The notes beneath the pieces were generated by a model. That model was not told the DNA's origin, made no database searches, and saw only the letters and a program-made list of their open reading frames with translations. A DNA stretch of 64,000 bases, from NCBI GenBank assembly GCA_905182995.1, contig CAJJDP010000101.1:189099-253098 (forward strand), read 5' to 3'. The stretch's first letter is position 1, and each line of letters opens with the position of its first letter. Positions 1-13,116 of this stretch are shown in pieces. A program made the position numbers and the translations under genes. The stretch is from Paramecium octaurelia (lineage: Eukaryota; Ciliophora; Oligohymenophorea; Peniculida; Parameciidae).

Positions 1-70
1 TAGCTTAGGCAAATGCCTATTCATTGGCATCTCTATTGATTGGCTGATTTCCACAACATTGATTCCCCAT
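1..70 (-). CDS. N-terminus of a lipid-anchored protein (partial)
   Basis: Only the first 23 codons are inside the window; the gene runs off the left edge. On the minus strand the frame opens at an ATG at 70-68 and reads MGNQCCGNQPINRD with no TGA. Glycine at position 2 followed by Cys-Cys at 5-6 is the classic signal for N-myristoylation plus palmitoylation, so the product is probably held at a membrane face. The gene is divergent from the coiled-coil gene starting at 142, so the 71 bases between them must serve both promoters. The function cannot be told from this fragment. Confidence 0.6.
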
Positions 71-141
71 TTTGATTTTTATTACGTTAAAATATTATAT
101 TCAATTCTTACATATAATTATATATATTTAAATTTCAAATT

Positions 142-2512
142 ATGGAACCAGAAAGATCAAAGGAGATTCTCAGTACCTTATTAGCTAAATAAATCGATAT
201 GAATGAGTAACTCTAAAATGAAAATGATGAATTAAATACTAATTTGAAGTACTTTTTAATCTCAATCTATTTAGGCGATTGCTAAATCTCCTAAATTAAA
301 AAGATAGTCAATTGGAATAAATCAAGGACAGAATTATTCAAGTAGATTAAACAGAGAATTCATATTAAACTACAATCTCTCATCAAACACAACAAATAAA
401 ATAAATGTAATCTGAAAATTAAGAATTACAGCTTCAAATCCAATAGTAATCAGAAATTAGATCAAAAATGGAATAGGAATTGACTAAAATTATTGAATCT
501 TTTGAGAGGATGTAAAAAATTAACCAGCAATAATAAGAAGAAATCAATTTGTTATAAGAAAGAAATCAACAATTAGAAGAGACTTAAATTACAAATTAAA
601 TTTAAATTGAACAAAGTTAAAAGCAAATTAAACTGCTTGTCAGTTCCAATGAAGATTATGAACAGTAAACAGATATTCTTTTGAAACAAACCAATGAACT
701 CAAATAAATATAGATCAAATTGCTTTACAACTTAGATGCAATCCAAAAAGAAAAGGATGAAATGACAAATCAATTTGATGAAAAACTCGTTCAATTCAAA
801 TCTTGTTTCCAAAATTCTGCTGAAAATACCAAAGATTTAACAAATCAAGTAAATGATTTGAATAATCAAATCCAAATCCTATAAAAATAAGTAATTTCCT
901 CATAATTATCATTAGAACTAATAATTAGTTGAATAAATGGATAATTATTAGACTCTCTCCATGAAATTAGAATCAGAAAGAGATAAATATTATAAAGACC
1001 TAGAAATTACTATTGAAAATAATAAGAGATTATAAAATAGCAATTCAAGTCTAGAGCATCAATTAAGTTAGATATCATAAGATCAAGAAACATCTATTAA
1101 AAAGGTATTTATGTGATTTAAAATTTAGATGAAATATATGATTGAATAAATTGACTAACTCGAATTAGCCAATGACAGCTAATTGAAATAGAATAATGAA
1201 CTTAAGTAGTAAATCAAAAAACTTCAATTCCAATAAGATTAGGTACTTAAAGAAAAGGAAGTCATTTATGAATAATTTGAATAAATCTAGAAAAATGCTC
1301 AATATGATCATGAAGGACACAGAGATAAATATATCAAATTAGATAGATCTTATAAAGAATTGCATTCCTAATATGACGAATTAGTAAATAAAGTAATTAT
1401 ATTATTTAATTTTATAGTATAAAATTTAAAATTAAAGTTATGAGGAATAATAAAATCAAATTTAATTGAATATCAAGGAAATCAATGAGCTTAAACATAA
1501 TTTAAGAATAATTCAAGAATCTGAGAGAAAATATTCCTATAATGCTGAAGTGGTAAGTAAGGAGAAGTTTATGATTACTTAAAAATTGGAGGAATCCTTC
1601 TAAATCATCAAGGACTTAAGGGATTAATGCTAAATTCTTACTGAAAAATTATAGAAAACAGAAATGTTTAATAAGTAATTGCTCTTGGAAAATGAACAAT
1701 AATAAAAACAAGTAAAATAACATAAATATTCTTAAAGATTAAAGCACAAGAAAGTAAAATTGAGGAACATGAAGTTCATATAGAACTACTATTGGTTTAA
1801 ATAAATCACAAATAATCCTAATAAGCTGAAATTGATAGACAGTAAGCTTTGAAATAATCAACCACAAAGAAGAGTTAATCAGTCAACAAGGAAAACAATA
1901 GTGAATTAATGAGATTAAAGAAATAAAATACAGAATTAACAAAAGAGGCCATTTCACTAAATGAATAGATCTTGGAACTTAAAGTAATTGATTATCTATA
2001 TTTAAAAGAATGTCATAACTAAATTGAATGATCAATTGGCGTAATAAAGTAAAGTTAAAGTAGGCTTAGAATCTAGAATTTAAAGTTTGATTAAGGTGGT
2101 TGAAGAATTTTAATAAAAATAAATCTAGAAGTAACAGGATAGTTTGACGAAGGAACAATTTCAAAATTAAATGGAGCAAATCAAAAAAAACTTTTATATT
2201 TAAATTTAATAATTAACAAGGGAAAATGAAGAACTCAAAAAATTGTTGTAAACTTAAGCAAATCAAACATTTAATTCTACTGAGGAAGTGTCTTCACTAC
2301 AAGATACAGTTGCAGATTTGAATAGAGAGAAGGTGAACTTAATCAGAGAGTTGAATTAAGAACATGAGGCAAAAATTAAATCTGAAGCTGAAAGAGAGAA
2401 ATTGAAATAATAAATTGAATAATATCAACTTGAAATTGAAAACTGCCAAAATCAATTAGATCTCTATGTTAAAGTATTAAAACAAATGGATGAAAAACTA
2501 AAATCGTAGTGA
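142..2512 (+). CDS. Long coiled-coil protein, six tiny introns
   Basis: Start ATG at 142 (MEPERSKEIL), stop TGA at 2510-2512. I placed six introns of 24-26 nt, each GTA...TAG or GTA...AAG; removing 151 nt leaves exactly 740 codons (739 aa). The protein is almost entirely Lys/Glu/Gln/Asn/Leu with heptad-like spacing of hydrophobics, which points to extended coiled coil. There is no signal peptide, membrane segment or catalytic motif. In ciliates such proteins are often basal-body, cortex or trichocyst scaffold parts, but that is inference from composition alone. Several introns hold in-frame TGA, so unspliced message would terminate early. Confidence 0.75.
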
Positions 2513-2592
2513 TAGAACATTTTTTGAATTTGAATATTTCTCCTTCATCAATATTATTAAATCCACAATTCCGTTCTCAATATTTAATCATA

Positions 2593-5500
2593 ATGATAAT
2601 TGCAGCAAAAATAAAACTATTCTCATTTTTTTTATTGATTATTTGTAACATGATTCAAGTAATAAATTCTTTAATTTAATGCTGTTCTTTGAAATTTGCT
2701 ATCATTAGAACATAACATTTATAGAAAGTGATGGCAGTATAAATATTATAGAAGTGCAAGAATTTTATATTGATGTAACTATAAATTCAATCTTAATTTA
2801 CTGATAAAATATTTCTTCATTAATTTATTTGTTTTCAATTTGGAGACATTTTCTCATTATGAAAAAGTTGACATATTAGTGTAGAAGCTTTCACTACTTG
2901 CTGAATTTTGATGAAAACTACTTAAATTGGCAAATTTAAGGATTAACCTATTTCTTATATTTGGCATAGCTTTTCAACTTAGGTGGTGAATTCAAACCTC
3001 AATCTGATATTATGTATAAAATATTTTAATAATAGCACAATATATTCAATGATAAGAGGAACATTCATTTTTAATATAATTGATGAGAAATACTTCACAA
3101 TAATTCAGATTCTCTTTTTAATTTTCAATGTAATTCTCATAATCAGTTTATGTGCAAATGTTATACTCAACTACATATAGAATTCAAAGAAATGGAAACT
3201 ACTAATAATCATCATCAATCTGGTTATTAATGTGTATCCTAATGTATTTTTCATCCCAATCATCTGGTTAAATATTAAATTATGTTTTACATAATCTGTA
3301 ATGCATTTTGCAATAGCCTTAATAAACTTATTGATTTCTATATTTTTGACTATTTTGGTTGTATTTTTTCAGAGAGGAGATGCACTCCATTAATATGAAG
3401 ATGTTAATAATAATATAATTTTGGTAAGAATTCTAGTGAAGCTTGCTGAATTTATTACTATTTATTTTTCATTCTTGAACGATACCTTAACCTTTACTTT
3501 CTAACTATTGATATATCTGTCTAATATATCACTAAATGCATTTAAATTCACTGACCAATCTGATGGAAGAGTAAGATAGAATTTATTATTTTTGGTGTTT
3601 AGTATAACTCTTTAAGCAAACCTCACTCTGATGGATTACTTGATAATATCAACAGTGGTTTAGTATTTTTACTCTTCATTTTTGAACATAAAGACTCAAC
3701 AAGTTTTAATAGAAGGGGATTCAATATTATTGTGTTAATTAGCTGGTAGAATCTATAAAAATTGTTTAGTTGACAAACAAGCCAGAATACAATTGTAAAT
3801 ATTTAAGAACAACCATAAATGTGTGAAATGCAAGGCTTTTTATGACATAATCGAATGTATTCTCAAGAGAAAAGCAAAAAATGAAAGAGATAAGTTAATT
3901 TATGCTAACTTTGTATAAAAGAAATGGCCATTACGTGCATTAGTAGAGTTGCATAAAGAGTAGAATGAAGACTTTTATTATTAATCAGCATTGTTGACTT
4001 TTTAAAAATTAAATATTTCTAAAATTGAAATTGCTAGTTATATTTCCACTTCCTATTAATCATAAAAAGTATGTCAATTGGTAATTGATCAATTGTAAAA
4101 AGTTATGGAGAATCTTATAAAATTTTGGAATTAAACAGTTATGAATTAATTTGATTTGATGTAGTTTTATCAGGCATCTCGAAACCTAGGATTAGAAATC
4201 AAATAAATGAAATTGTTATTCGAAAAAATATATAATATAAATAGTCATAAGTTAAGGTGTAGTTCACAATTAGATGTGATTAGTTTAAGATTGCAACAAG
4301 TATATTATTGTGTAGTAAATGTTGATCTATTTAAAGTATTTCAATAAATGTAATTAGGCTTAATAAATGGAGGAGAAGATTAATGAAGTTTTTAGATTTG
4401 AAAAGTATCAATAATTCTTGACAATCGATAGCAATTAATTAGTAATGAGTATAAATGTTATTTACATTAGACAGATCACTATTAATAAGAACTTCTCTAA
4501 TTTATAACGTAAACAAATTGATCAAACCAAATTATGAATAAATGAGTAAATTCCTTGAAACTTCCATTGAAGAAATATCCTTCATTAAATCAAGTTTAGA
4601 TTTGATGCCTTCTTATTTGGCCACAATCCATGATTAATTGACTGAAACCTTTATATATAAAGGACAATCTAATCTATCTCAATAAGGTTAATCAACGTTC
4701 TGTCAGAATCCAAAAGGATACATAGTTCCCTGTTACATTCATATAATGCCCATTTAAGCTGAAAATGACTACTTCATCAATGCAATTCTAACAAAAGAGT
4801 AAAATTACAATGAGTCAATAATATTTGGGATGAATGGAAAGTTGTATGGAATGACTTAGACTTATTTTGAGTTTACACTTTAGAGTTTGATTTTTGAAAA
4901 TTTTTCTAAAAGAATAACAATTAATGAGATTATTGAAAAGGGAGCGTTAATCTAATATTATATAGATAACATAATTGATTAGATATATAATCTAAAATAG
5001 AATATTGAAAGGCATCAAAATTATACACTTAATGACTTGATATCATGTTGGTAGTATCCTGAAAATCACTTTAACTGTGTAATAAGTGCCAATTAAATAA
5101 TAATGAGGTAGTAATACTCATCTAATCATGCTTTATCTTTTTCAAACTTTATCTCTTAAAAAACCTATTTGCAAACTTCAAAACCTAGCACAGTCTAAAT
5201 CTCAGAATTTGATGAATCACTTCAACATAGCAAAGAACTCAATTTTGAGGGTTGTGAATGGTAGATATTGAATAATAATTATAACAATTCTATCAGATAA
5301 ATGTTGGATCAATTAGGTGAAAGTCAAAAAACAAATAGAGGTAGAATTTAATTAATTTATTCATTGTCCTTTCGAAAAATATAAATTGGTAAGAGAACAT
5401 TAGGATATTTCTTATTAGAAATTAAAGATTTTAAATAGGATTACACTTAAAAAATTACTCTTGACCATTTTACTTCCTATAAAACCAGAAAATCAGGATC

Positions 5501-7760
5501 AAGCAAAATCGATAAATCTTCATATGAATTTCCAGTTGATGAGATTGAAATCATCAACTCAGAGAGACCACAATCATATGAGGAAATTGAGAATTAGATC
5601 AAACATATCAAGTTAAATAATCATCTTTTATATTTAAATAAAATAGAACATGAGCGATAAATATTATTAAATAATTACTTATCATCCATAAGTGTAACGA
5701 AATAAAAAATGTAATCCTATGATTTTGAAAATACATCTAGATTATTGAAATTATAAACCGATAGATAACCAAAAAAATAATTATTAACAACTAGAATAGA
5801 ATTATAGAGTATCAATATTTAATAAGATGATGATGATGTCATGTAAGCAGTTGAATAAGAATTTTAGGAAATTATCTTTGAAAGAAAAGGAATTAATTAG
5901 TAACAATAAGAGGAAGATCATAATGATAATAAAAATAGAGTAAAATTAAATAAAGACTCAAATCAAAAGTAAAAAACAAAAACCTAATTTTAATTGGCAA
6001 CTAACAAAACATTTAAGAAATAAATTAATATTCTTAAAGATGCATTTTTGTATCTCGATCATATCTCAAAATCAAAATTTACATTATCTTGCTTAAAGAA
6101 ATTCACATATTTTTCTTTTTGTGTTATCCTTTTGTTAATTATCAATATAGGGTTAGAAAGTAATGAAGTTTAACAACATGTCTCAAGTAATGATAGATTT
6201 ATCTAAAATACTTTAACAAAAGTTGAATTTCATAAATCGCTTGCTATCAAACTCAACTTACATGATGTTTTCAAACTTTCATAATAGTCAATAATTAATT
6301 TAAATTAGTATATTATCCAAATGGCTTAAACCCAAGCCGAATCAATTTATATTTAAAATATTTAGAATTAAGAATATTTAATTTTGAATCATTATTCTAA
6401 GGATGAGAGCATAGATTTAGAATAATTTCATATTATTTTAGAATAGTTTAATAACGAAATGAGATAAGCTTACTACAACTCTACATATTTTACATTTAAG
6501 TTTACAAATAATACACATTATATGTTCTCTTATTTCTATCAAACTATTATAAAAGAATTGGATAACTATGTGGATTAACAATCAGATTTAATTTAAACAA
6601 TGGTTTTTACTCTCTTAAGCTTTTGTTTTATTTTGTATTAAATCAAATTTTTATATGCAAAGTAGCAAATCATAATTTAACTCCTTAGATTGATTTAATA
6701 AACAAATATACTCAAAATATAGAATCACATTGCTCGACTATCTATAATAAAGGAAACGTTTGAAACTAAAATTGATTAAAACTCGCATTATGATACAAAT
6801 TCTAAGAATTGGAAGTTAACTTCTTATGTGGCTATAGTGTAAGAAGAACTTCATATGGAGAGACAATAAAATAGAAAGATCCATGAATTAGAAGGGAATT
6901 TAAATCACCGTTACATATTCCCAAACTTTATAATTGTTACAGTGCTATGTTTATTCATTCTAACTGGATCATTGTTATAGCAGAACTACTATAAGGATAA
7001 ATTTTTAGAAATTGAGAAATCATTCTTGAAACTTAATCTCGTACTTGATTCTGGATTGCTTTATGGAACTCTCATTAAAACGAACAGGATTTTAGATATA
7101 TCAGATTAATTGGCTAGCAAAATGATTAATTAATTTAATAATAGTATGAACCTATTGATCTAGATATCAAATGATATCATTCAAAATCTTGAATACTTGT
7201 AAGAGGATTCAATATTGACCTTATTAATTTCAGATTATTGCTTAAATTATAAAGATGAAATAAAATATTGTTATGATAATCAATATCCTTATAAAGAGAT
7301 GCATTCATTAATTGATAGAGGAATGATGAGTTTGATTAATAATATTGAAAAAATAAAGCTAACAGAATTTCTGTTTGAATTAGCCAATGATTAATTTGAG
7401 AATAATTAAGATGAATTAGTTAGTTTTGTTAAAAGTCAAACATTCATAAATACATTTTTAGTTTATTTCTCCGAAACAACAAATGTTTTTATTGATTAAC
7501 TAGGTGAATTATATAATTTTTAAAACGAATATTATAGGAAATATGTTTTAGTAGTCTTGTTTTATGAGATAGCTGTTGGTATAAGGTAATTATTTATAAT
7601 ATTGATTAGTGTTGGATTAATGTATTTATTATATGGGTACCTGACTTAATTATATCACAAAATAGACTTTTAGTATATCATTTTATTTTTGAGGACAATG
7701 CCGTATGAATAGATCCAATAAAAGAACTTTTTGCATCAGATGAAAAGCATTTTGTAATGA
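2593..7760 (+). CDS. Large multipass membrane protein, TmcB (tiny macrocysts)-like; 5' end unresolved
   Basis: From about 2983 to 7760 the plus strand carries one long protein broken by very few TGA. The first part (about 3000-3700) has several membrane spans. A cytoplasmic part follows, with helical Phe/Tyr/Trp-rich text around 3900-4300 typical of ciliate TmcB-like proteins, then a polar Gln-rich middle (about 5600-6050). Near the end there are four more spans (about 6090-6170, 6590-6660, 6920-6980, 7540-7650). The stop is TGA at 7758-7760. A 22-nt intron at about 4340-4361 restores the frame. Two places are not explained. Upstream of 2983 three frames alternate, and the start at 2593, which would give a signal-peptide-like N-terminus, is tentative. 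Between about 4440 and 4500 the frame changes without a clean intron. In this family the middle usually carries a PAS-like sensor domain, but I cannot show one here. Decay or an indel is possible. Confidence 0.6.
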
Positions 7761-7851
7761 TAATGACTTTTGATGTAATTTATGTCATTAGATGCTTGAT
7801 AATTAATGATATAAGTATAAATTAGATATTCATTTAATTTAAAACAAAATT

Positions 7852-10800
7852 TCACTTTATTCTGCTAATGTAGGCTATCTCATTCTTTTAGGTTATCTTT
7901 TTATTAATTTAAAACCACAAGCGAATCTTTGTAATCCAATGGGAGATTGTTGTCCTAATTTTCTCAATTTAAATCCTTTCTTAATAGCCATAAAGTAAAA
8001 TGAGTAAAGAGAACTTTCAGGATATAATCTCTTTTTACCAAAGAATTTTTATGCCCTTGCATATCTTAATGAATAATGAACATTTGATACCTTTTGATAA
8101 CAGCATCATAATTATTGAAAGGCTGATAATACTAAAAGATGCTCATTTTATCAAATTCTTAGAAAATAGCAGTAATAGTTGGAGCTAGCTATAACTGACA
8201 TGCATTATTTTAAGTTAGATTATCCGTAATCAAAGTTGGGTCATCATTATGTGTTCTTGTCCTTGATGTTATCTTTCGAGGTTGTTCCCTTGTTGCAGTA
8301 TGACGATCAAGATCGGATTGATTTTTTGAATGCACTTACTATTTAGAATTTCGAACTTCTGGATGAATGTAAGAAGGATCATCTGCAGATCCACTTCTTG
8401 AGAGTAGTTTCTTTGATGATTAGTATTTATTAATTAATTCATTTGATGTTGATAAAGGATGCGACAAGAGAGGAATGACTTGGTCTTGTCCTTCTGATGA
8501 ATTTTAGGAATCACTCAATTTCTCTACATTCCATGCAACTATTACATTTTCATAATATAATACTTTCTTTTTTTTTTGGGTCATAACCAAATCCAGCTGT
8601 TTAAACAGTCTATCTTGGAGGACATAGTTTACGATGATATCCTTTATTGTCTAATTCTTAATCTTCAATTTCTATTTGTTATTGCTATTGTTATTATTAT
8701 TGTAATTTTGAACTTGCCTTACTCAGACTTGCAGAGTAACTTCTTTGTTGATTTATAGAAGAGGGTAAATCTAGAAATAAAATTATGTATTTACCATCAT
8801 CATCTTCATCATTGTTTTCATATGCATCATTTATAGGCAATGTATGTGAATCTCCATCTTCAATATCAGTACCACCCTTTTCCTATTGATACATATCCTA
8901 AATCAGATCATGGGCCCTTCCTGAAAAGAATTTCTACATTGTAAATGCACAAGCCTCTTTAGTTTTCTTTGATCTGCTAAATACAAGACTTCTTTATTAT
9001 TCTACTGGAAATAATTCTTTCTTTAGTATCTTTTCATAGTCAGCACAAAAGTGTAAAATGTGACAGTTATTTATAAGATGTCTATTACTGTTACAACTAT
9101 AGCAATTTAATTATAGAGAAGAGAATTCATTGTTAATTAATCTATCTCTTGCATCACAAAACTTTTCGTAATCGTTTGGAAACTATTATAAAATAGCCAG
9201 AAAGTTTTCTCTTTTTATTTTAAATACCCTTGTAAATCCTTTAGAAATTGCAGTAGCTGTCCTAGGATTTCCAGTAAAAAATGCAACCTCTCCAAAAGAT
9301 TAATATTACTTGAGTATTTTGATCGAGTTTCTCTTAATCATGTCTCCTAACTAATTTTTCCCGGAGAATATTAATTCTACTTCCCCTTTAGTAATTATAT
9401 ATAAAGAACAATCATCTATTTAATTGCATGTAATTATTCTTTCATCAGGACTAAATGACAATTCCTCCATAGATTAAAGGAGATTCTTGAGGAATTATTC
9501 AGAAAACAATTTCATTATGATTTTACAATTCTTAAGAATGTTACCTCGCAATTGATATTACAATTAATCTTAAAGATGTCTACTCAACTTTTTAACAATT
9601 GAACCAACCTCATCGTCATTCATTTCTTATTCTTCCTACCAAATGTACTCTAAATAACTTCTTATTCTAGTCTGTAAATCAAATTGAATTTTATTCTTAG
9701 ACATAAATGTATTAATCAAAGTAACTGTCCTGCTGTATTCCATTGTTCCTTTGTACATATTAGATACAAAAATTCCTATGCTATTAACAGAATAAGCAAA
9801 AACTATGCTAGCTACAAACATAGTAATGTTATTCATTAATAATTCCTGGTTATTTTGAGCTGTAATATCTCCATAACCTACTGTTGTCATTGTCATGGTT
9901 GCCCAATATATTGAGTAATTGTATCGAGTACTACTTGTTTTCTCTCTTAAGTTGTAGGCATCCAACCAAGTATAATTACTGGTATAATGTGCTATGCCAT
10001 GCCATGTGCATCCACAAATGTGAGCTATAAATATTATTATCATGAGCAATTTCATGAGACCAACCATGTCATTAAGAGATCCATTGAGGTTAAAAAATCT
10101 AGATAAAACTATGATTACTCTTAGATTTATGCTAAAATCTTATTGATTTTTGTTATTCTGAGTATGTAGAATATTGCACCCAGTACTATTTATAAAATTA
10201 GCATATTGCTGTCTTTCGAACTGAGGTACGGAATAAAGAGCTATGCTGAAACTGTGGATAATGAGACCATAAATAAAATGTAATATTTACTAAATCTACA
10301 AATGCATATTAGTTAAAATAATTGATTATTACTCTTTTTCTATCTTTGATGATTTGTCCCTTGTAAATAAATGCCAGATTGAGACCAACCACTACGTCAA
10401 GAGACAAAATAGAGAGGAGCACGATTTCAATAGTCTTACTGCCTCTATCCCCATCAAATAATTCACTTATGTAATAAATTTCAAAAGAGATCTTGTAAGG
10501 TAACCAAAAGAAAATCATGATATAAGTCAGGATTTGGAACACATCCCAAATCACTATGAATTTGCTATAAGGAGTAAATACATCAATTAAGTTCCAGAAA
10601 GCGAGAGATTGAATTAATGACCTCTAATTTGGATAAGCAATATTTGAAAATCCGTCCTATTCAAATTACAAATCATCTAACTATTCAATTTAATAAGCAG
10701 ATAATTGATGCAGTTTCCTTAGATATGATTTATTCCAAAGGTTGTTTATAAAATTGTTTTGTAAACTTTTAGCTATGATTAATCTCAAAAATTAAGGTTT

Positions 10801-11076
10801 GCTCTCTTTCTCAGACTCAATTTCATCTATTTCATATGCAGATTGAAATTCAGACTATCTTGGTCCTACAGTTTTATATTTATCTCCATTTTTAGGAGTC
10901 AGAGGAGGAGTGTTTTATAACATCATATTGTCTGGGATCATAAAGGTATTAATGCTTCTTCCCTAATTATCACTTTCTTGCAGCGCTGTCTTTTTGTTTA
11001 ACAGATGATGAATTGGGCCTTTGATTTCTTTGTCCTGAAAATTATTTCGAATTAAACTTTCAGAAAAATCAAACAT
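7852..11076 (-). CDS. Voltage-gated-type K+ channel with cyclic-nucleotide-binding domain
   Basis: Start ATG at 11076 (MFDFSESLIRN), stop at 7854-7852. Four introns of 22-25 nt (near 10240, 8770, 8555 and 8020) leave 1,043 codons. Six membrane spans lie between about 10560 and 9700, and the pore holds the K+ filter in TMTTVGYGDITA at about 9875. The C-linker and a CNBD-like beta roll follow (about 9500-9200), with GEVELIF and FGEVAFFTGNPRTATA motifs. The arginine in PRTATA sits where the cyclic-nucleotide phosphate is bound in CNG/HCN/EAG channels. The tail is long, polar and probably disordered. The domain order is that of the EAG/HCN/CNG superfamily, and Paramecium carries many such genes. 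The protein should conduct K+ at the ciliary or plasma membrane; ligand binding is inferred from the arginine. Confidence 0.88.
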
Positions 11077-12012
11077 ATATAATAATATTGTGGTGTCTCA
11101 TTTTATTTTTAATAAATGATATAAATTATTAATTATTGGCTAAAGAATCTCAGAAATGCATTAAATTTATCAAATGTATATTTGTATTAATTTGAAAGTC
11201 TATTCCTCTTACTATAAGTATATTTAAAGATATTCTCGACTTAAAGATACTATACTTCACTAAACAAATTGAATTGGCTAGTTACCTTAATATAAAGGAA
11301 TATCGGCTCAAAAATTCTAAAAATATTTAAAATTGAAAATAATTTTCTTATTTACAAATGTTATTTAGGCATGAATATTACCTTAGTATTAAATAATCTA
11401 TTAACCAAGTGTATTGTATTTCTAGTAGCGTAGAATTTGTCAAATGATATCAATCTTTGAAAAATGAGTATGAATCTTTTTTAACTAAATTTTTTCAATT
11501 TTATTAACCATATATATCATGGTTCGGAGGCTCAACCTAATCATATTTTTGGATCATTTTATGAACTTAATTTTGAACCAACTTCAAATAAATGAGAGGA
11601 TAATAATTCCATATTGGGATGTAGGATATTGGATTCTTAGAATTTCTAAAAAGAACGTTTAAATCACATGCCCCCTATGTTTAAATATACTAAAAGGCGC
11701 TCTTTATTATAATAATTTTCTTTTGGAACTTACTAAGTATAGTTTTATTCAAAAATAGTACTTATTAATTTTTTCTCCGAATTTATCTTCCAAACCCAGA
11801 CCATTTTTTAAAGAATTGAAACACCTGATTTTGATAATTATTTTCTAGATTTAATAATTTTAATAGTTATCAAAGACTGAATATGAAATTAAACAAAAAT
11901 GATAAATAATTGTCAGTTTTTAAGATGGATGTTAATATTTGAGAGTAAAATTGAATGATTACTCATTATGAAGTATAAATTGATATTATTAATTATGATT
12001 ATGAGATATAAT
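11077..12012. other. Intergenic, no supported gene
   Basis: About 936 bases lie between the start of the K+ channel and the 3' end of the next minus-strand gene. With the ciliate code I found only short open stretches on either strand (the longest about 30 codons) without intron-joined continuation. It is long for this genome and must contain the channel promoter. I see no repeat or RNA gene in it. Confidence 0.5.
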
Positions 12013-13035
12013 TCATTAGTCTTCTTGTTATTGATTATATTTCTGAATATACTTTTAGAATTTTTAAAAATTAGCATCACTATTAACATCATAAGATTAT
12101 GTGTAATCTTCGTCATTTTCAAAAACTACTTGTTTGGTTGGGAAGTACTTCTTAAATACTTGGCGGTTGCCTTTAGCATATTCAGCAGCTCTCCTGATTA
12201 CTTCTTCATTAGACAAGTTCTCTCTTTAGCCCTTATTTAATCATGAGTAACTTACAGGGAATCCTCCACTTCTCATTTTGTAGAGTTGCAAAAATGATTG
12301 CAGTTAAGCTTATTAATCAAATTCGTCAAACTGCACTCCTCTCAAATACAAATCAACGTTGTCCCATACTGAATGTATTTCATCAGTAAGTTAGGTGAAT
12401 TGTGAGGAAACACTTTCGTTTTTGGGTCTAATTGATTAGGATTCCTTTTTTGGTCTAATTTCTTCAACTGGTTCTTCTAAGACTTCGTCTAAACACTAAT
12501 GATTTTGAAGGAGTTCCTCATTTGATTTGTTTAATTTCAAATTTTGTTGATTTGGTATTAACTAATCCTCTGATATTTTGGAGTTTCTATTGTGTTGTTT
12601 TGCATCAGCTCTATCTTCTTCTTTCTTTTCTTCCTTTAATCTCTCCTTTTCCATACTAGTCCTTCGAGATTATCGTAATGAGAGAGTATCAATAACAGTT
12701 CTCCTAAATGAAAACAAACTTTTATGTGTTTATTCTCCCTCATCTTCCGACCTTGGAGAATTTAACGATGGTAGTGTAGGCATAGTTCTATCAGTGGGTA
12801 ATTATTTAAAATGGGGGCGTTCCTTAACAGCTGCCTTAATAGTATCTCTAGTATTAGTTTTAGTATGAAAGCGTGAATTGGGAATATGTTCTGATGACCT
12901 ATTTGGAATATTCATGGTTCCGATGCTCTAATGATTTGAGATGTCTTACCTAATTTGGGGTAATTTGAGAGTGGATCTAACGATTAGATTTCTATCTCTT
13001 GGTTTTCCAATAAAGCTTTTTTGGTATTACTTCAT
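12013..13035 (-). CDS. Hypothetical protein, charged and low-complexity, 332 aa
   Basis: Start ATG at 13035 (MKQYQKSFIGKPRDRN), stop TGA at 12015-12013, with one 24-nt intron near 12250. Spliced length is exactly 333 codons. The first 180 residues are polar and rich in Arg, Ser, Thr and Pro, then comes a Glu/Lys-rich helical stretch (MEKERLKEEKKEE) and a more ordered C-terminal part with two motifs, VWDNVDLYLRGVQFDEF and EEVIRRAAEYAKGNRQVF. There is no signal peptide or membrane span. I do not recognise the family. The gene lies 81 bases downstream of the Piwi gene in the same direction, but nothing links them functionally. Confidence 0.72.
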
Positions 13036-13116
13036 TTTATGATAATATTTATATATTAAAAATGTAAGTTTTATAAAATTTAATTTATATAATATATATA
13101 AATTAATACTAAATGG

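Noticed and set aside
8000-8760. Plus-strand genes at 8000-8188 and 8576-8758
   Set aside because: The minus strand reads continuously as the K+ channel tail with consistent introns over the same bases.
12578-12868. Plus-strand 96-codon ORF
   Set aside because: Ser/Leu/Val-rich antisense of the charged hypothetical protein at 12013-13035.
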